DNA of 64,000 nt from Parahaliea aestuarii (GTDB taxonomy: Bacteria > Pseudomonadota > Gammaproteobacteria > Pseudomonadales > Halieaceae): the NCBI RefSeq assembly GCF_008064635.1, contig NZ_VRYZ01000002.1:248001-312000 (forward strand), read 5' to 3'. Positions within the stretch are counted from its first letter, which is position 1, and the number at the start of each line of letters is the position of its first letter. The notes under the pieces were generated by a model that was not told the origin of the DNA, made no database searches, and was given only the letters and a program-made list of their open reading frames with translations. Below, one piece after another: positions 33,422 to 43,605 of the stretch. Both the position numbers and the translations under genes were made by a program.

Positions 33422-34392
33422 GGGCAGGCGGCAGCAATATCCACGGCGCTGGACGCAGTGCGGTCGCCGTGGCTCTGTTGCTGTGTACCTGGCCGGCGCA
33501 CGGCTTCGAGTTTGTCGACAGCATCGTCCGCGACTTCAGCGACAGCGAGTTCGTGTTCCAGCGCTCCGCCTCCCTGGTGCCCTTTCCCCCGGTGGCCTAT
33601 CTTGGCGCCAGCCATTACGGCAGTACCCAAGTCAGCGGCTCGGCTCGCGGCGCTCCCATTGAATATCAGTTGAGCACGGTATCCCAGGCGGCGGGTATTC
33701 CCTGGCTGTTGGGCGAGCGCGACGCGGTGGTAGTGGGTGAATACCTGTCGTGGTCGGAGTTTCGCCTGAAGGACACACCGGGCGAGGATTTCAGCGTGGC
33801 CACCGTCGGCTTGCCGGTGGGCTGGATACGCCAGGTCAACCCGGACTGGCAGGCGGCCGCCTTCATCATGCCCATGGGCCACAGGGCCAGCCTGGACGAC
33901 GCCGAATGGAGCTGGCAAACCATGGGGGGCGTGTTCGCCCGTTACGTACAGACTGACAGGCTGTGGTGGGCCTTCGGCCTCTACGCCGATATCGCACCCG
34001 GCGAGGATTTCTACATCCCCTACCTCGGTGCCTCCTGGGCCGTCACCGACCACTGGACACTGAGTGCGGTGATGCCCTGGCCCGCCCTGCTCTACGCCCC
34101 CGATGACAACTGGCTGTTCCGCTTCGGGGTTACACCCTCGGGCGCCTCGTGGTCGGCCACGCCAGCGGGCGGCGCGGACAGCGTGGCCATGAACCTGGAT
34201 GCCTGGGATTTCGGGCTGGGCATCGAGCGGCGCCTCGGCGGCGACGTGTTTGCCGCGCTGGAAGCCGGCGTGGGCGGTTTCCGTGGCTTGCGCCTGCAGG
34301 ATTCAGGCATTGAAGATATCGACGTCGATGCCGGCTCCAGCCCCTACATCCGCCTGCAATTCAAGATTCGCCCCGGAGCGTTCAAACCATGA
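33409..34392 (+). CDS. Outer-membrane barrel-like protein, family uncertain
   Basis: 327 residues from a GTG that overlaps the preceding gene by 13 bases; no ribosome site is seen, so reinitiation from the upstream gene is likely. GAGRSAVAVALLLCTWPAHG is a signal peptide. The body alternates polar and aromatic residues in barrel-like fashion (GVFARYVQTDRLWWAFGLYADIA in parts; YLGASWAVTDHWTLSAVMPW; FGLGIERRLGGDVFAALEAGVGG). The protein ends LQFKIRPGAFKP, so the aromatic C-terminus is not terminal. It may be one of the DUF6268-type barrels; I cannot fix the family. Confidence 0.75.
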   Translation: MAFLRAGGSNIHGAGRSAVAVALLLCTWPAHGFEFVDSIVRDFSDSEFVFQRSASLVPFPPVAYLGASHYGSTQVSGSARGAPIEYQLSTVSQAAGIPWLLGERDAVVVGEYLSWSEFRLKDTPGEDFSVATVGLPVGWIRQVNPDWQAAAFIMPMGHRASLDDAEWSWQTMGGVFARYVQTDRLWWAFGLYADIAPGEDFYIPYLGASWAVTDHWTLSAVMPWPALLYAPDDNWLFRFGVTPSGASWSATPAGGADSVAMNLDAWDFGLGIERRLGGDVFAALEAGVGGFRGLRLQDSGIEDIDVDAGSSPYIRLQFKIRPGAFKP

Positions 34393-35570
34393 CATTTTGC
34401 CGCCGCGCCTGTGCCCTGCCGCTACTACTCTGTGCCGCCGCCAGCCAGGCCGATGATTTTTTCCGCGACAACATGATCGACCCGGAGGACGGCATGCTGG
34501 ACGCCAGCCAGTACCTCTCCTCGGTGCCGCTGGGCTTCCTGCCGATTCCCTCCATCATCACCGAACCGGCGGTGGGCACCGGCCTGGCCATGGGTGCACT
34601 GTTCTTTCACGAAACAGCGGAGCAGCGCAAGCAGCGCACCAGCCAGCGGGCGATGCTGCCGGAAAACATCAGTGTGCTCGGCGGCATGGGCACCGACAAC
34701 GGCACCTGGGGCGCCGGCGGCGGCCACCTGGGCTTCTGGCTGCAGGACTCCCTGCGCTATCGGGGCTTTGTCGGCTACGCCTCCATCAACCTGGATTTTT
34801 ACTCCCTGCCCCGCCTTGGCGATTTGCCGCGGCCGCTGGAACTGAACCTGGAGGGGCCGGCCCTGTTCCAGGACCTCAAATACCGCCTTCCTGGGACGGG
34901 CATCTTCATCGGTGGCCGGCAGTTCTACCGCCAGGTGGAAACCAGCCTGGCCAATGCGCCGCGGCTGCCCAATCTACCGCCCGGTTTTGGCGATGCCCTG
35001 GCCGACCAGTTTGACCAGAAGATCGCCACCTCGGGGCTGGGCGCGGTGGTGGAGTACGACAGCCGCGACAATCCCTTCAATCCACAGCAGGGCTATTACT
35101 ACACGGCCAATTACACAGTGTTTGACGGCGCGATCGGCAGCGATGTCGACTATGACAGCTACCAGTTTGCAGGCCTCAACTACTGGGAGCTCAATGAGCG
35201 CTGGAATCTCGGTGTCCGTCTGCAATACGACGCTGTACGCGCCTCCGGCAACGAGGCCCTTCCCTCCTACGTGCCGCCCTTCGTCGACCTGCGCGGTATC
35301 CCCAAATCACGCTATCAGGGTGAAGCGGTGGGTACCGCTGAAGTGCAGCTGGACTACAAAATCAATATGCGATGGAAAGTGGGCGTATTCAGCGGGATGG
35401 GGCGCGCCGCGGAGCATTTTAACGACCTTGGCAGCGCCGATAACGTGGATACTATCGGGGCGGGCTTTCGCTACCTGATCGCCCGCCGCTACGGCTTTGC
35501 CATGGGTCTGGATGTGGCCCGCGGGCCGGAGGAGTCCGCCGTTTATATCCAGGCCGGCTCTACCTGGTAG
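34389..35570 (+). CDS. Omp85/BamA-like surface antigen without POTRA domains
   Basis: 393 residues, ATG overlapping the previous stop by four bases. Signal peptide to about residue 20 (CALPLLLCAAASQA). The C-terminal barrel has the Omp85 motif LRGIPKSRYQGEAVGTAEVQL (lid loop plus strand) and ends VARGPEESAVYIQAGSTW with terminal Trp. There is no POTRA region, so this is a barrel-only member like those linked to lipases or glucosyltransferases. It is the third gene of the outer-membrane cluster and may transport or fold the other two, or be a phospholipase partner; the role is not known. Confidence 0.83.
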   Translation: MTFCRRACALPLLLCAAASQADDFFRDNMIDPEDGMLDASQYLSSVPLGFLPIPSIITEPAVGTGLAMGALFFHETAEQRKQRTSQRAMLPENISVLGGMGTDNGTWGAGGGHLGFWLQDSLRYRGFVGYASINLDFYSLPRLGDLPRPLELNLEGPALFQDLKYRLPGTGIFIGGRQFYRQVETSLANAPRLPNLPPGFGDALADQFDQKIATSGLGAVVEYDSRDNPFNPQQGYYYTANYTVFDGAIGSDVDYDSYQFAGLNYWELNERWNLGVRLQYDAVRASGNEALPSYVPPFVDLRGIPKSRYQGEAVGTAEVQLDYKINMRWKVGVFSGMGRAAEHFNDLGSADNVDTIGAGFRYLIARRYGFAMGLDVARGPEESAVYIQAGSTW

Positions 35571-35581
35571 CAGCCCCCGGC

Positions 35582-36595
<1,014 letters not shown>

Positions 36596-36631
36596 GATCG
36601 ATCTCTCCTGTGGATTCATGAACTGACCGAA

Positions 36632-36658
36632 AAGAAAAAGGGCGCCCTTCGACGCCCC
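36632..36658 (-). terminator. Terminator after the DUF3313 lipoprotein gene
   Basis: On the minus strand GGGCG and CGCCC form a short stem followed by TTTTTCTTTT, 11 bases after the DUF3313 stop. Confidence 0.65.
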
Positions 36659-36668
36659 GGTTACTGGA

Positions 36669-37352
36669 CTAGCTACCCGCGGTAACCTTGTCCAGACCAT
36701 CGCGCAGCTCCTTGGCCCAGCGGCGCAGAATGCGGTCGGCATCGGCCTTGTTGGTCACGCTGTTGGTCCAGGTCAGGTAGTTGTCCTCGAAGTCGCGCTG
36801 GCGATCGACAATCCTGACCAGCACTTCATCGGTGGTCGCATCCACCAGTTCCAGAAGCAGGGTCATTTCCCCGGAGGTGGTGGTGTAAGTGCGGCTGATG
36901 CCAGCGGTGCGCACGTCCGGTGCGTTGATGTCGAGATTGATAATCGCCGGACGCAACACCAGCACCTGCTCACCCGGGGTGAATTCTTCCACCACGTTGT
37001 AGGCCGGCGACTCGGCCAGGGCCTCGCGGAATTTTTCTTCACAGGCCTCGCCCATGGCGGTCTTGATGCGGTCGACGTCTTTCTGGGTCACCCGGTTGGA
37101 AAGATCGATGCGGTCATCGTTCTGGTCCCGCAGCCAGTTCTTGCGGAAGGCTACGCTACAGGGGGTCACCCCGTACTCTTTGTAACCGCTGATATCAGCC
37201 CCCGGCTTTTTGTAGACCTCGCCAAACTGCGTATCAGGCACCAGTTGCAGGCCGTCATAGGACTCAGCGGGTGGAGCGGACTCCATACCCGCACAGGCCG
37301 ATAGCAATACCCCTGCGGCAAGGGACGTGGTCAGCGCAGCAAATCGGTTCAT
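36669..37352 (-). CDS. DUF3313-family lipoprotein
   Basis: 227 residues from the ATG at 37352. MNRFAALTTSLAAGVLLSAC is a lipoprotein signal with lipobox LLSAC, cut before the Cys at 20. The mature part fits DUF3313 outer-membrane-type lipoproteins: YKKPGADISGYKEYGVTP near the start, GEQVLVLRPAIINLDINAPD and the end LRRWAKELRDGL. The open frame extends 180 codons upstream without meaning. A 26-base stem (37387-37412) lies in its leader, ahead of the ribosome site. Function unknown. Confidence 0.85.
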   Translation of the reverse strand: MNRFAALTTSLAAGVLLSACAGMESAPPAESYDGLQLVPDTQFGEVYKKPGADISGYKEYGVTPCSVAFRKNWLRDQNDDRIDLSNRVTQKDVDRIKTAMGEACEEKFREALAESPAYNVVEEFTPGEQVLVLRPAIINLDINAPDVRTAGISRTYTTTSGEMTLLLELVDATTDEVLVRIVDRQRDFEDNYLTWTNSVTNKADADRILRRWAKELRDGLDKVTAGS

Positions 37353-37575
37353 TTTTTTGATCTCCTGAGTAATGAAAGGCTGAACGCAGCGGCGGGATCT
37401 CCCGCTCCGCTGAGGGAGGTTCAAACCTGTGATACCGAGTGTAGCCCAATCTGACGCAAGTGCACCTCCCCGTGCGGGTTGGCTGCTGGCTTCGAACGTC
37501 ATTAAAGCCCATTCGGCAGAAAACCGGATCATAACCGGATCCATGTCGCTATCGAATGCCTTCCGGGAAAAATGC

Positions 37576-37603
37576 AAAAAAAAGCCCGGGCAATTGCCCG
37601 GGC
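37576..37603 (-). terminator. Rho-independent terminator of the TonB receptor/lipoprotein operon
   Basis: GCCCGGGCAATTGCCCGGGC followed on the minus strand by TTTTTTTT, 29 bases after the lipoprotein stop. Textbook form. Confidence 0.92.
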
Positions 37604-37632
37604 CAGGGTATGGAACCTGGATTGTTTGATGC

Positions 37633-40470
37633 TTAGTCGAGCGAGCCCGGAATAGTCCAGCCAGCCCACCAGGCGTCATTGGCGGCAGTGCCCGGCTCGA
37701 CGGCGCCGACATAGCCGGTGTCGTCGAAGGTGAAGCCGGAGCCATTATCGACCGGTGCGATTCCCGGAGGTGCAACCAGCGCCGCGCCTTCGGTGATGGC
37801 GTAGGCGTCATCAATGGTGACGGTGCCGTTGTTGGGCTCACCGGCATTGTCCTCAATGTCGGCTGCACGGTGGGTGTAGAAACCGTCAGCACATTCACCC
37901 AGCAGGTTCACCAGGGTGACATCGGAGGTCACGATGTTGGAGCCATCGCCATTCACGTCGGCATCGTCGATGCGTACACAACCTTCGTTGAAGTCCCGTA
38001 CCGCCGTGTTGTAGATGGCAGTGGTCAGGGCCCCGCGCAGACGCATACCGGGCTGTGCACCCGCGTCTGAATCGTCGTTGTTGTTCATCGGGCTGCCGAG
38101 AATCAGGATGTTGGCCAGTACCGCATCGGTCTCCGGAACAAAGTCAGCGTCTGACGAGTTTGCCTCGATGGCGCGCGGATCGTTGGAGCCCGTAGGTGCA
38201 GCCTTGTTCGGATCCTTGCGCACGATGGCGTACTGGATATTGCCCTTGTAGCCTTCGTCGTAGTCGATGTCGTCATCGTCGTTATTGGTCAGCACCAGGT
38301 AGCGTGCATTCACCGTCCCGCCGAACCATTCGACACCGTCATCGAGGTTGCCGTGTACCTGGATGTACTCCAGGGTGGTGGCGTGACCGACGCCCTGCAG
38401 CGTCAGGCCGTTGATCTCGTTGTTGGGGCCGGCCACCAGGCCACCCTCGGCGATGCGCACATAGCGCAGCGAACCGGAGTTGTCGGCCGGATCGTTGCCG
38501 CCGTAGTTGCCCACGACAGTACCGCCCTCGCCCACCACGTTACAGACCGTACCGCTGCCGAAGCAGGCGCCGGTACCGCCGGCCCCGTACTGCGGAGCAA
38601 AGCCCTGAATAACCACACCACCCCACTCGCCGATGCCGTCAAAGCCATCGTCCAGGCTGGAGAAAGTAATCGGGCTGGCTGCGGAGCCGTTGGCGACCAG
38701 TTTGGAGCCGCGAGTCACCAGCAGGGAGCCATCGTCGAAGGACTTGACATTGACCCCGGGGCGCACGGTCAGGGTCACGCCGGCATCGCGAATGGCCTGC
38801 ACATCGGCATCGGAGCTGACGCTCTGGTTGCCGTTGCCCACCAGGACTTCACCGGACAGGCGCCATTCCACGCCGGCCACCAGGGTGTAGTCAGTATCGA
38901 CGGTGCCGGAAATGGTGCACACCGTGCTGTCGGCGTTGCAGCTGACGAAATCAGCAGGCTGCACGTCTTCCGAACTGCCCAGGGTATCGGGCAGCGTCCA
39001 GCCTTCCCACCAGCCGGTGGCTGCGTCGGGATCAACCGCGCCCACGTAGTCGGTCTGGTCGAACATAAAGCCAGAGCCGTTATTAACGGCGTTGATCACC
39101 GGCGCAGAGGCCAGGCGCGCCGCCGACTCGTTGATCGCCATGGTGCTGGAGTAGGTCAGCGTCTGTGTCGTCACATTCACCGCACTTTCGGGCAACTCGT
39201 GGGTGTAGATACCTTCAGCACAGTCGTTGAGAATGTTTTCCAGTACGACATTGGAAGGCTCGATGATGGAGCCGTCGCCGTTGACGTCGGCATCGTCAAT
39301 ACGAATACAACCGGTATCGAAGCCCTGCACCGAGGTGTTGTAGATGCTGGTGGTCAGGGCGCCGCGCAGGCGCATACCCGGCTGCCGACCGGCCTCCGCT
39401 TCTTCGCTGTTAACCATGGGGCCGCCAATGATGGTGACGTTGGCCAGCACTGCGCTGGTCTCCGGCACGAAGTCAGCATCTGATGAGTTGGCCTCGATGG
39501 CGCGCGGGTCGTTGGAGCCGGTGGGCGTCGCCTTCTGCTGATCCTTCTGGATGATGGCGTACTGGATGTTGCCCATGTAGCCTTCATCGTAGTCGATGTC
39601 GTCGTCATCGGTGCCGGTCAGCACCAGGTAGCGAGCATTGACGGTACCGCCAAACCATTCCACCGCATCGTCCAGGTTGTTGTGCACCTGTACGTATTCG
39701 ACGGTTGTGCCGTGGCCCACGCCCTGCAGGGTAAGACCATTGAGTTCGTTGTTGGGGCCGGCCACCAGACCGCCCTCGGCGATACGCACGTAGCGGATGA
39801 TGCCGCTGTTGTCGGCCGGATCGTTGCCGCCATAGACCGCGACTTCGGTGCCGCCCTCGCCTTCGACGTTACACACTTCGCCACTGCCGAAGCAGGCGCC
39901 GGTGCCGCCCTGGCCGTACTGGGGCGCAAAGCCCTGGATTACTACACCGCCCCACTCGCCGAGGCCGTCGTAGTTGTTGTCCAGGGAAGAGAAGGTGATC
40001 GGCATGCTGGCGGTACCGTCGGCCACCAGTCTGGAGCCGCGGGTCACCAGCAGAGTACCATCGTCGAAGGCGCGGATGTCGGTGCCCGGTTCGATTTCAA
40101 GGGTTACACCGGCGTCGCGAATCGCCTGTACGTCGGCAGCGCTGGCCACATTCTCGTTGCCCTCGCCCACACGCACGGTGCCGGACAGGCGCCATTGCAC
40201 ATCGCTGGTCAGCACGTAATCGCTGTTCACCAGGCCGCTCAGGGTACCGACGCTGCAGTCGTCGTTGAAGCTGACAAAGCCTGCCTCCACGACATTGTCG
40301 CAATCACCGTCCGGCGTTGTCGGCTCGTTCGGATCGGGAGTACCACCGCCGTTGTCACCACCGCCATTGTCAATATTGATCGTGACATCGTCGCCATCAT
40401 CGCCGCCGCTACAGCCCGCGAGGGTCGTCAGCGCTATCAGGGTCGCCACAACAAGCCCTTTACGTTTCAT
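37633..40470 (-). CDS. Large lipoprotein with two tandem beta-helix-like halves, TonB-receptor partner
   Basis: 945 residues. Lipobox LAGC at 17-20, then an acidic Gly/Asp/Pro linker (to about 63) that would hold the domain off the membrane. The rest is two copies of a ~440-residue unit (about 65-506 and 507-945), each starting FVSx(N), then WRLSGxVxVG, GVTLxxxPG, a segment FDDGxLLVTRGSxLVA, EWGGVVIQGFAPQYG, and RYVRIAEGGLVAGPNNE, ending with W-x-GW motif (WWEGWTLPDTL; WWAGWTIPGSL). This type follows TonB receptors in many marine proteobacteria. Both the Cys pattern (GACFGSGxVCNV) and Asp-rich loops hint at calcium or ligand binding. Seems to be the SusD-like or surface lid partner of the receptor 78 bases upstream. 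Ligand unknown. Confidence 0.8.
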   Translation of the reverse strand: MKRKGLVVATLIALTTLAGCSGGDDGDDVTINIDNGGGDNGGGTPDPNEPTTPDGDCDNVVEAGFVSFNDDCSVGTLSGLVNSDYVLTSDVQWRLSGTVRVGEGNENVASAADVQAIRDAGVTLEIEPGTDIRAFDDGTLLVTRGSRLVADGTASMPITFSSLDNNYDGLGEWGGVVIQGFAPQYGQGGTGACFGSGEVCNVEGEGGTEVAVYGGNDPADNSGIIRYVRIAEGGLVAGPNNELNGLTLQGVGHGTTVEYVQVHNNLDDAVEWFGGTVNARYLVLTGTDDDDIDYDEGYMGNIQYAIIQKDQQKATPTGSNDPRAIEANSSDADFVPETSAVLANVTIIGGPMVNSEEAEAGRQPGMRLRGALTTSIYNTSVQGFDTGCIRIDDADVNGDGSIIEPSNVVLENILNDCAEGIYTHELPESAVNVTTQTLTYSSTMAINESAARLASAPVINAVNNGSGFMFDQTDYVGAVDPDAATGWWEGWTLPDTLGSSEDVQPADFVSCNADSTVCTISGTVDTDYTLVAGVEWRLSGEVLVGNGNQSVSSDADVQAIRDAGVTLTVRPGVNVKSFDDGSLLVTRGSKLVANGSAASPITFSSLDDGFDGIGEWGGVVIQGFAPQYGAGGTGACFGSGTVCNVVGEGGTVVGNYGGNDPADNSGSLRYVRIAEGGLVAGPNNEINGLTLQGVGHATTLEYIQVHGNLDDGVEWFGGTVNARYLVLTNNDDDDIDYDEGYKGNIQYAIVRKDPNKAAPTGSNDPRAIEANSSDADFVPETDAVLANILILGSPMNNNDDSDAGAQPGMRLRGALTTAIYNTAVRDFNEGCVRIDDADVNGDGSNIVTSDVTLVNLLGECADGFYTHRAADIEDNAGEPNNGTVTIDDAYAITEGAALVAPPGIAPVDNGSGFTFDDTGYVGAVEPGTAANDAWWAGWTIPGSLD
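37636..40278 (-). repeat. Tandem duplication inside the lipoprotein gene
   Basis: Two ~1.32-kb copies (about 40278-38953 and 38952-37636) encode the halves described for the lipoprotein. Long stretches are identical at protein level, such as EWGGVVIQGFAPQYG, RYVRIAEGGLVAGPNN and GSNDPRAIEANSSDADFVPET, so the duplication is rather recent or kept alike by gene conversion. Confidence 0.9.
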
Positions 40471-40522
40471 GGTTCATTCCTTTCTGGTTGCTGAATGATC
40501 GTGTTGCTGGTGTCGGTTGAAT

Positions 40523-40540
40523 CCGGCGCCGGAGCGCCGG
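40523..40540 (-). promoter_or_regulatory. Intercistronic hairpin between TonB receptor and lipoprotein genes
   Basis: CCGGCGC-CGGA-GCGCCGG, seven pairs, in the 78-base gap, with no T-run. It may stabilise mRNA or tune the relative amounts of receptor and lipoprotein. Confidence 0.45.
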
Positions 40541-40548
40541 GCATGGTC

Positions 40549-43500
40549 TTACAGGAACTGGTAGGTGATCGAGGCACCGAAGATCGTGCCGGTCTGGTAG
40601 CTCTCGATGACCTGCTGGTTCTGGGAGTAATCCACCTTCTCGTTAAGCAGGTTTTTCACCTGCAGTTCGAGGGTGAGCGACTCGGAGAACATCTTTTCGT
40701 AGGCGATATCGATCAACACGCGTCCGTCCTCGATCTGCGGGCCGGTGTTGGCGCCCCGTGCAATGCGGAAGATGCGGTCGTCGAAGTAGTTCACCAGCAG
40801 GGTGACCTTCTGTTCTGTCGGGTAGTGATCAAAGCCGAGCTGAAGGTTGCCGAGCCACTCGGACTGGCCCTGCAGCTGGCGGCCATCGGCGCCGGCGCCC
40901 TCCAGGCGGATGGAGTCCTGGCTCAGGTCCACCTCGGAATCGATATAGGACACGTTGCCGGCCACAAACAGCAGGTAGTTGGCCTCGTCCATCAGGTTCA
41001 TATTGGCGTCCAGCTCGATGCCGTTGAGGGTGGCCGCTTCCTGGTTGCGGAAGGTGATACCGTTGGCGGCAGAACCCGAAGCATCCGGCAGGGCACGCTC
41101 GATGGGCTGGTCAATGTCCTTGCGGAAGAAGGCCAGCGACACGCTCTCGTCTTCGGAGAAGTAGTACTCGGCCCGCAGATCGTAGTTCTCGATGGTCGAT
41201 ACTTGCAGATCCGGGTTGCCGAAGATCGGGTCGTCGGTGGTCGGGTCAAAGGACAGGGACTCGGAGCGCTCGATCAGGCCGGGATAGGACACCGTCTCGC
41301 TGAAGCCGGCGCGCAGCTGGATGTCATCCGTCGGACGCCAGGTCAGGTTCATGGCCGGGTAGACGTCGTCGTAGTTCAGCTCGTTGCCAGTGCCGCCGTC
41401 TTCATTGGGGTATACCAGGTTCTGGGTGAAGTCCTCCACCCGCGCGCCCAGCAGCAGGCTCCACTGGTCACCAAAGTCGGTATTGGTGGTCAGGTAGTAG
41501 GCCTGGATTTCTTCCTGGGAATCGTAGGAGTCGGTGTCGGCGGTGTTGGCCTGCAGACGCACCTTGTCCAGGGCGAAGTTGTAGTAGGGCAGGATGTCCT
41601 TCTCCAGATCCTGGTCGATACCCAGATCCAGGTCATCGCCGTCATCACCCAGGCGGATACCGAAGCGGTACTGCTCTACCACACGGTCCTTGTCCGACCA
41701 CAGCAGCCCCACTTTGAACTCGGTGCTCACGCTGTTGTTCCAGTCCAGCGGAATGGTGTAGTCAACGGAAATATCGTTGCTCTCCTCTTCCAGGTCCGAC
41801 CAGCGACGCTCGAAGGCGGAGGTGGACAGGTTGCCGTTGAAGTAGGTGTACTGGCGACGGTCCGGTTCGTTGCGATCGGTGCGGGAATAGGCCAGGCGCC
41901 AGTCCAGCTTGTGGGGGTTGTCGCCAAAGGCAAACTCGTTGTGGCCGGTGAACTCCTGGGAGAAGAACTGGCGCTCGACCCACTGCAGGATGGCCTGGTC
42001 GACCTGGGTGTCCTCGAAAAGGTCCACGCCACTCTCATAGCGGGTGGTGTCCTCGCTGTTGCGCAGCAGGATGGTCTTGCTGAGGATTTCGTCGGCGGCG
42101 CCGTACTCATAGCCGGCAACGAAGTAGCCGTTGAGGGTGATGGTTTCCTCTGCCCGCTGGTAAGTACCGGTAACATCCAGCGGGTTGTTCAGTTTCGCCG
42201 TGCCGCGATCACTGGTCTTGTAGCCATAGTCACCAGCGGCGTAGAAACCAATTTCCCCGCCCTCCAGGGCGTAGCGGTCACCGTAGGAGATGGACAGTCC
42301 ACCGTCTGGCACCGCAGACTTTTCCCTGATGTTGTAGTCGTCCTGGAATTCCACGCCGTACTGGGCGGCATCCAGCGGAGAGGTACAACGCACCGGGTCG
42401 ATGGCCGGGTCGCAGATCGTCAGGGAGCTGCCGCCGTCAGTGGCGCGCACTACGTTGTTCGGCAGGTCGCGCAGGCCGCTGTCAAAGCCCAGCCAGTCGT
42501 CGTTGGAGCCGCGGTAGCTGACAATTTTATCGCCGGTCACATCGAAGTTGTAACCGCCGGACACGCCCACCTTGAACACACGCTCATCGGGCAGGCCGCG
42601 GGTGTTGATCTTGATCGAGCCGCCTGTGGTGGTGGCGAGCTGGTCCGGGCTGTAGGACTTCTGGATTTCGATACCACCGAGAATATTGGTGGGAAACAGG
42701 TCCAGCTGGACGTCGCGACGCTGGGGATCGGTACTGGGCATCAGCAGGCCGTTCAGGGTGCTGGAAATATAGCGTCCGTCGAGACCGCGCACAGTGGCGT
42801 ACTTGGAGTCGGTCACCGCCACACCCACCACCCGGTTCAGGGCAGAGGCCACGTCGGAATCGCCAAAACGTTCCAGCTGGGTGATATCGATGGCATTGGT
42901 AATGGAGGTCGCGTAACGCTCCATGGTGGCGGCGTCGTCAACCGGGTTGAATACGCCCATCACCACCACTTCTTCCAGGGCAGTAGAGGGAAGTTGGACG
43001 GTATCGTTGGCGGAATCAGCGTAGAGCTTGATCTGGGCGGTCACACCGAGGTCGGCCAGTACCCGAACGCCACTGACCGTGGCTGCCTTGTAGTCGGGGT
43101 GGGATACTTTCAGGTCGTACTCGCCGCGGGGTACATCGATCTGGTAGATCCCCTGCTCGTTGGTAACGGCGGAAACGCCTGCGCCGGCAACCAGCACGGT
43201 CGCTCCGGCGATGGGCGCGTCCGCCGTGTTGGAGATGACCCCGGTGACATAACCGTCGGCACTGGCATCGCCCTGACGGAACTTGCGAACTTCCACGCGG
43301 GGCTCGTCGCCCTCGGCAGAGGTGAAGACCACGCTGATCTCCACGTCTTCATCGGCAGTCGCCTCAAATTCCACCGGGAAGGTGATGTCGTCATCGCTGA
43401 GGCTCAGGGTGTGTTTACCGCCCTCCAGTTCAGCTTCTGTAGAGCCGCGGTTGTCTGTGCTGCCAAGTGGCACACCGTCCAGTGTCGCCTGAACACCGCG

Positions 43501-43605
43501 CAACGGCGCCTCATCCAGAAACAGTTGCAGATAGAGGCCGCCCGCCAGCGAATGCTGTGAAACCAGGGAGGCCACCAGCCCGATACCGAGATAGGATTTC
43601 TTCAT
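40549..43605 (-). CDS. TonB-dependent outer-membrane receptor with N-terminal carboxypeptidase-regulatory-like domain
   Basis: 1018 residues from the ATG at 43605. Signal peptide 1-22; a first beta domain about 23-100 (PLRGVQATLDGVPLGSTDN), then a carboxypeptidase-regulatory-like domain 118-195 (GYVTGVISNTADAPIAGATVLV), TonB-box-like EEVVVMGV at 211-218, plug from about 222 (YATVRGLDGRYISSTLNGLLMP) and a barrel to the end FGASITYQFL. The tandem N-terminal domains are as in SusC-type and phosphate/phytate-linked receptors. It is expressed first, with the duplicated lipoprotein downstream, and has a Pho-box-like promoter 110-145 bases upstream, so phosphate-regulated import of a phosphorus compound is the best guess. 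The true ligand is unknown. Confidence 0.9.
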   Translation of the reverse strand: MKKSYLGIGLVASLVSQHSLAGGLYLQLFLDEAPLRGVQATLDGVPLGSTDNRGSTEAELEGGKHTLSLSDDDITFPVEFEATADEDVEISVVFTSAEGDEPRVEVRKFRQGDASADGYVTGVISNTADAPIAGATVLVAGAGVSAVTNEQGIYQIDVPRGEYDLKVSHPDYKAATVSGVRVLADLGVTAQIKLYADSANDTVQLPSTALEEVVVMGVFNPVDDAATMERYATSITNAIDITQLERFGDSDVASALNRVVGVAVTDSKYATVRGLDGRYISSTLNGLLMPSTDPQRRDVQLDLFPTNILGGIEIQKSYSPDQLATTTGGSIKINTRGLPDERVFKVGVSGGYNFDVTGDKIVSYRGSNDDWLGFDSGLRDLPNNVVRATDGGSSLTICDPAIDPVRCTSPLDAAQYGVEFQDDYNIREKSAVPDGGLSISYGDRYALEGGEIGFYAAGDYGYKTSDRGTAKLNNPLDVTGTYQRAEETITLNGYFVAGYEYGAADEILSKTILLRNSEDTTRYESGVDLFEDTQVDQAILQWVERQFFSQEFTGHNEFAFGDNPHKLDWRLAYSRTDRNEPDRRQYTYFNGNLSTSAFERRWSDLEEESNDISVDYTIPLDWNNSVSTEFKVGLLWSDKDRVVEQYRFGIRLGDDGDDLDLGIDQDLEKDILPYYNFALDKVRLQANTADTDSYDSQEEIQAYYLTTNTDFGDQWSLLLGARVEDFTQNLVYPNEDGGTGNELNYDDVYPAMNLTWRPTDDIQLRAGFSETVSYPGLIERSESLSFDPTTDDPIFGNPDLQVSTIENYDLRAEYYFSEDESVSLAFFRKDIDQPIERALPDASGSAANGITFRNQEAATLNGIELDANMNLMDEANYLLFVAGNVSYIDSEVDLSQDSIRLEGAGADGRQLQGQSEWLGNLQLGFDHYPTEQKVTLLVNYFDDRIFRIARGANTGPQIEDGRVLIDIAYEKMFSESLTLELQVKNLLNEKVDYSQNQQVIESYQTGTIFGASITYQFL

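Noticed and set aside
36596-36742. N-terminal extension of the HAD phosphatase
   Set aside because: The signal peptide and a good ribosome site begin at 36595; the extension crosses the terminator of the upstream gene.
40495-43560. A 1021-codon open frame on the plus strand
   Set aside because: It is the antisense of the TonB receptor; its protein is Val/Gly/Gln/His-rich with no domain pattern, as expected from G+C-rich antisense frames.
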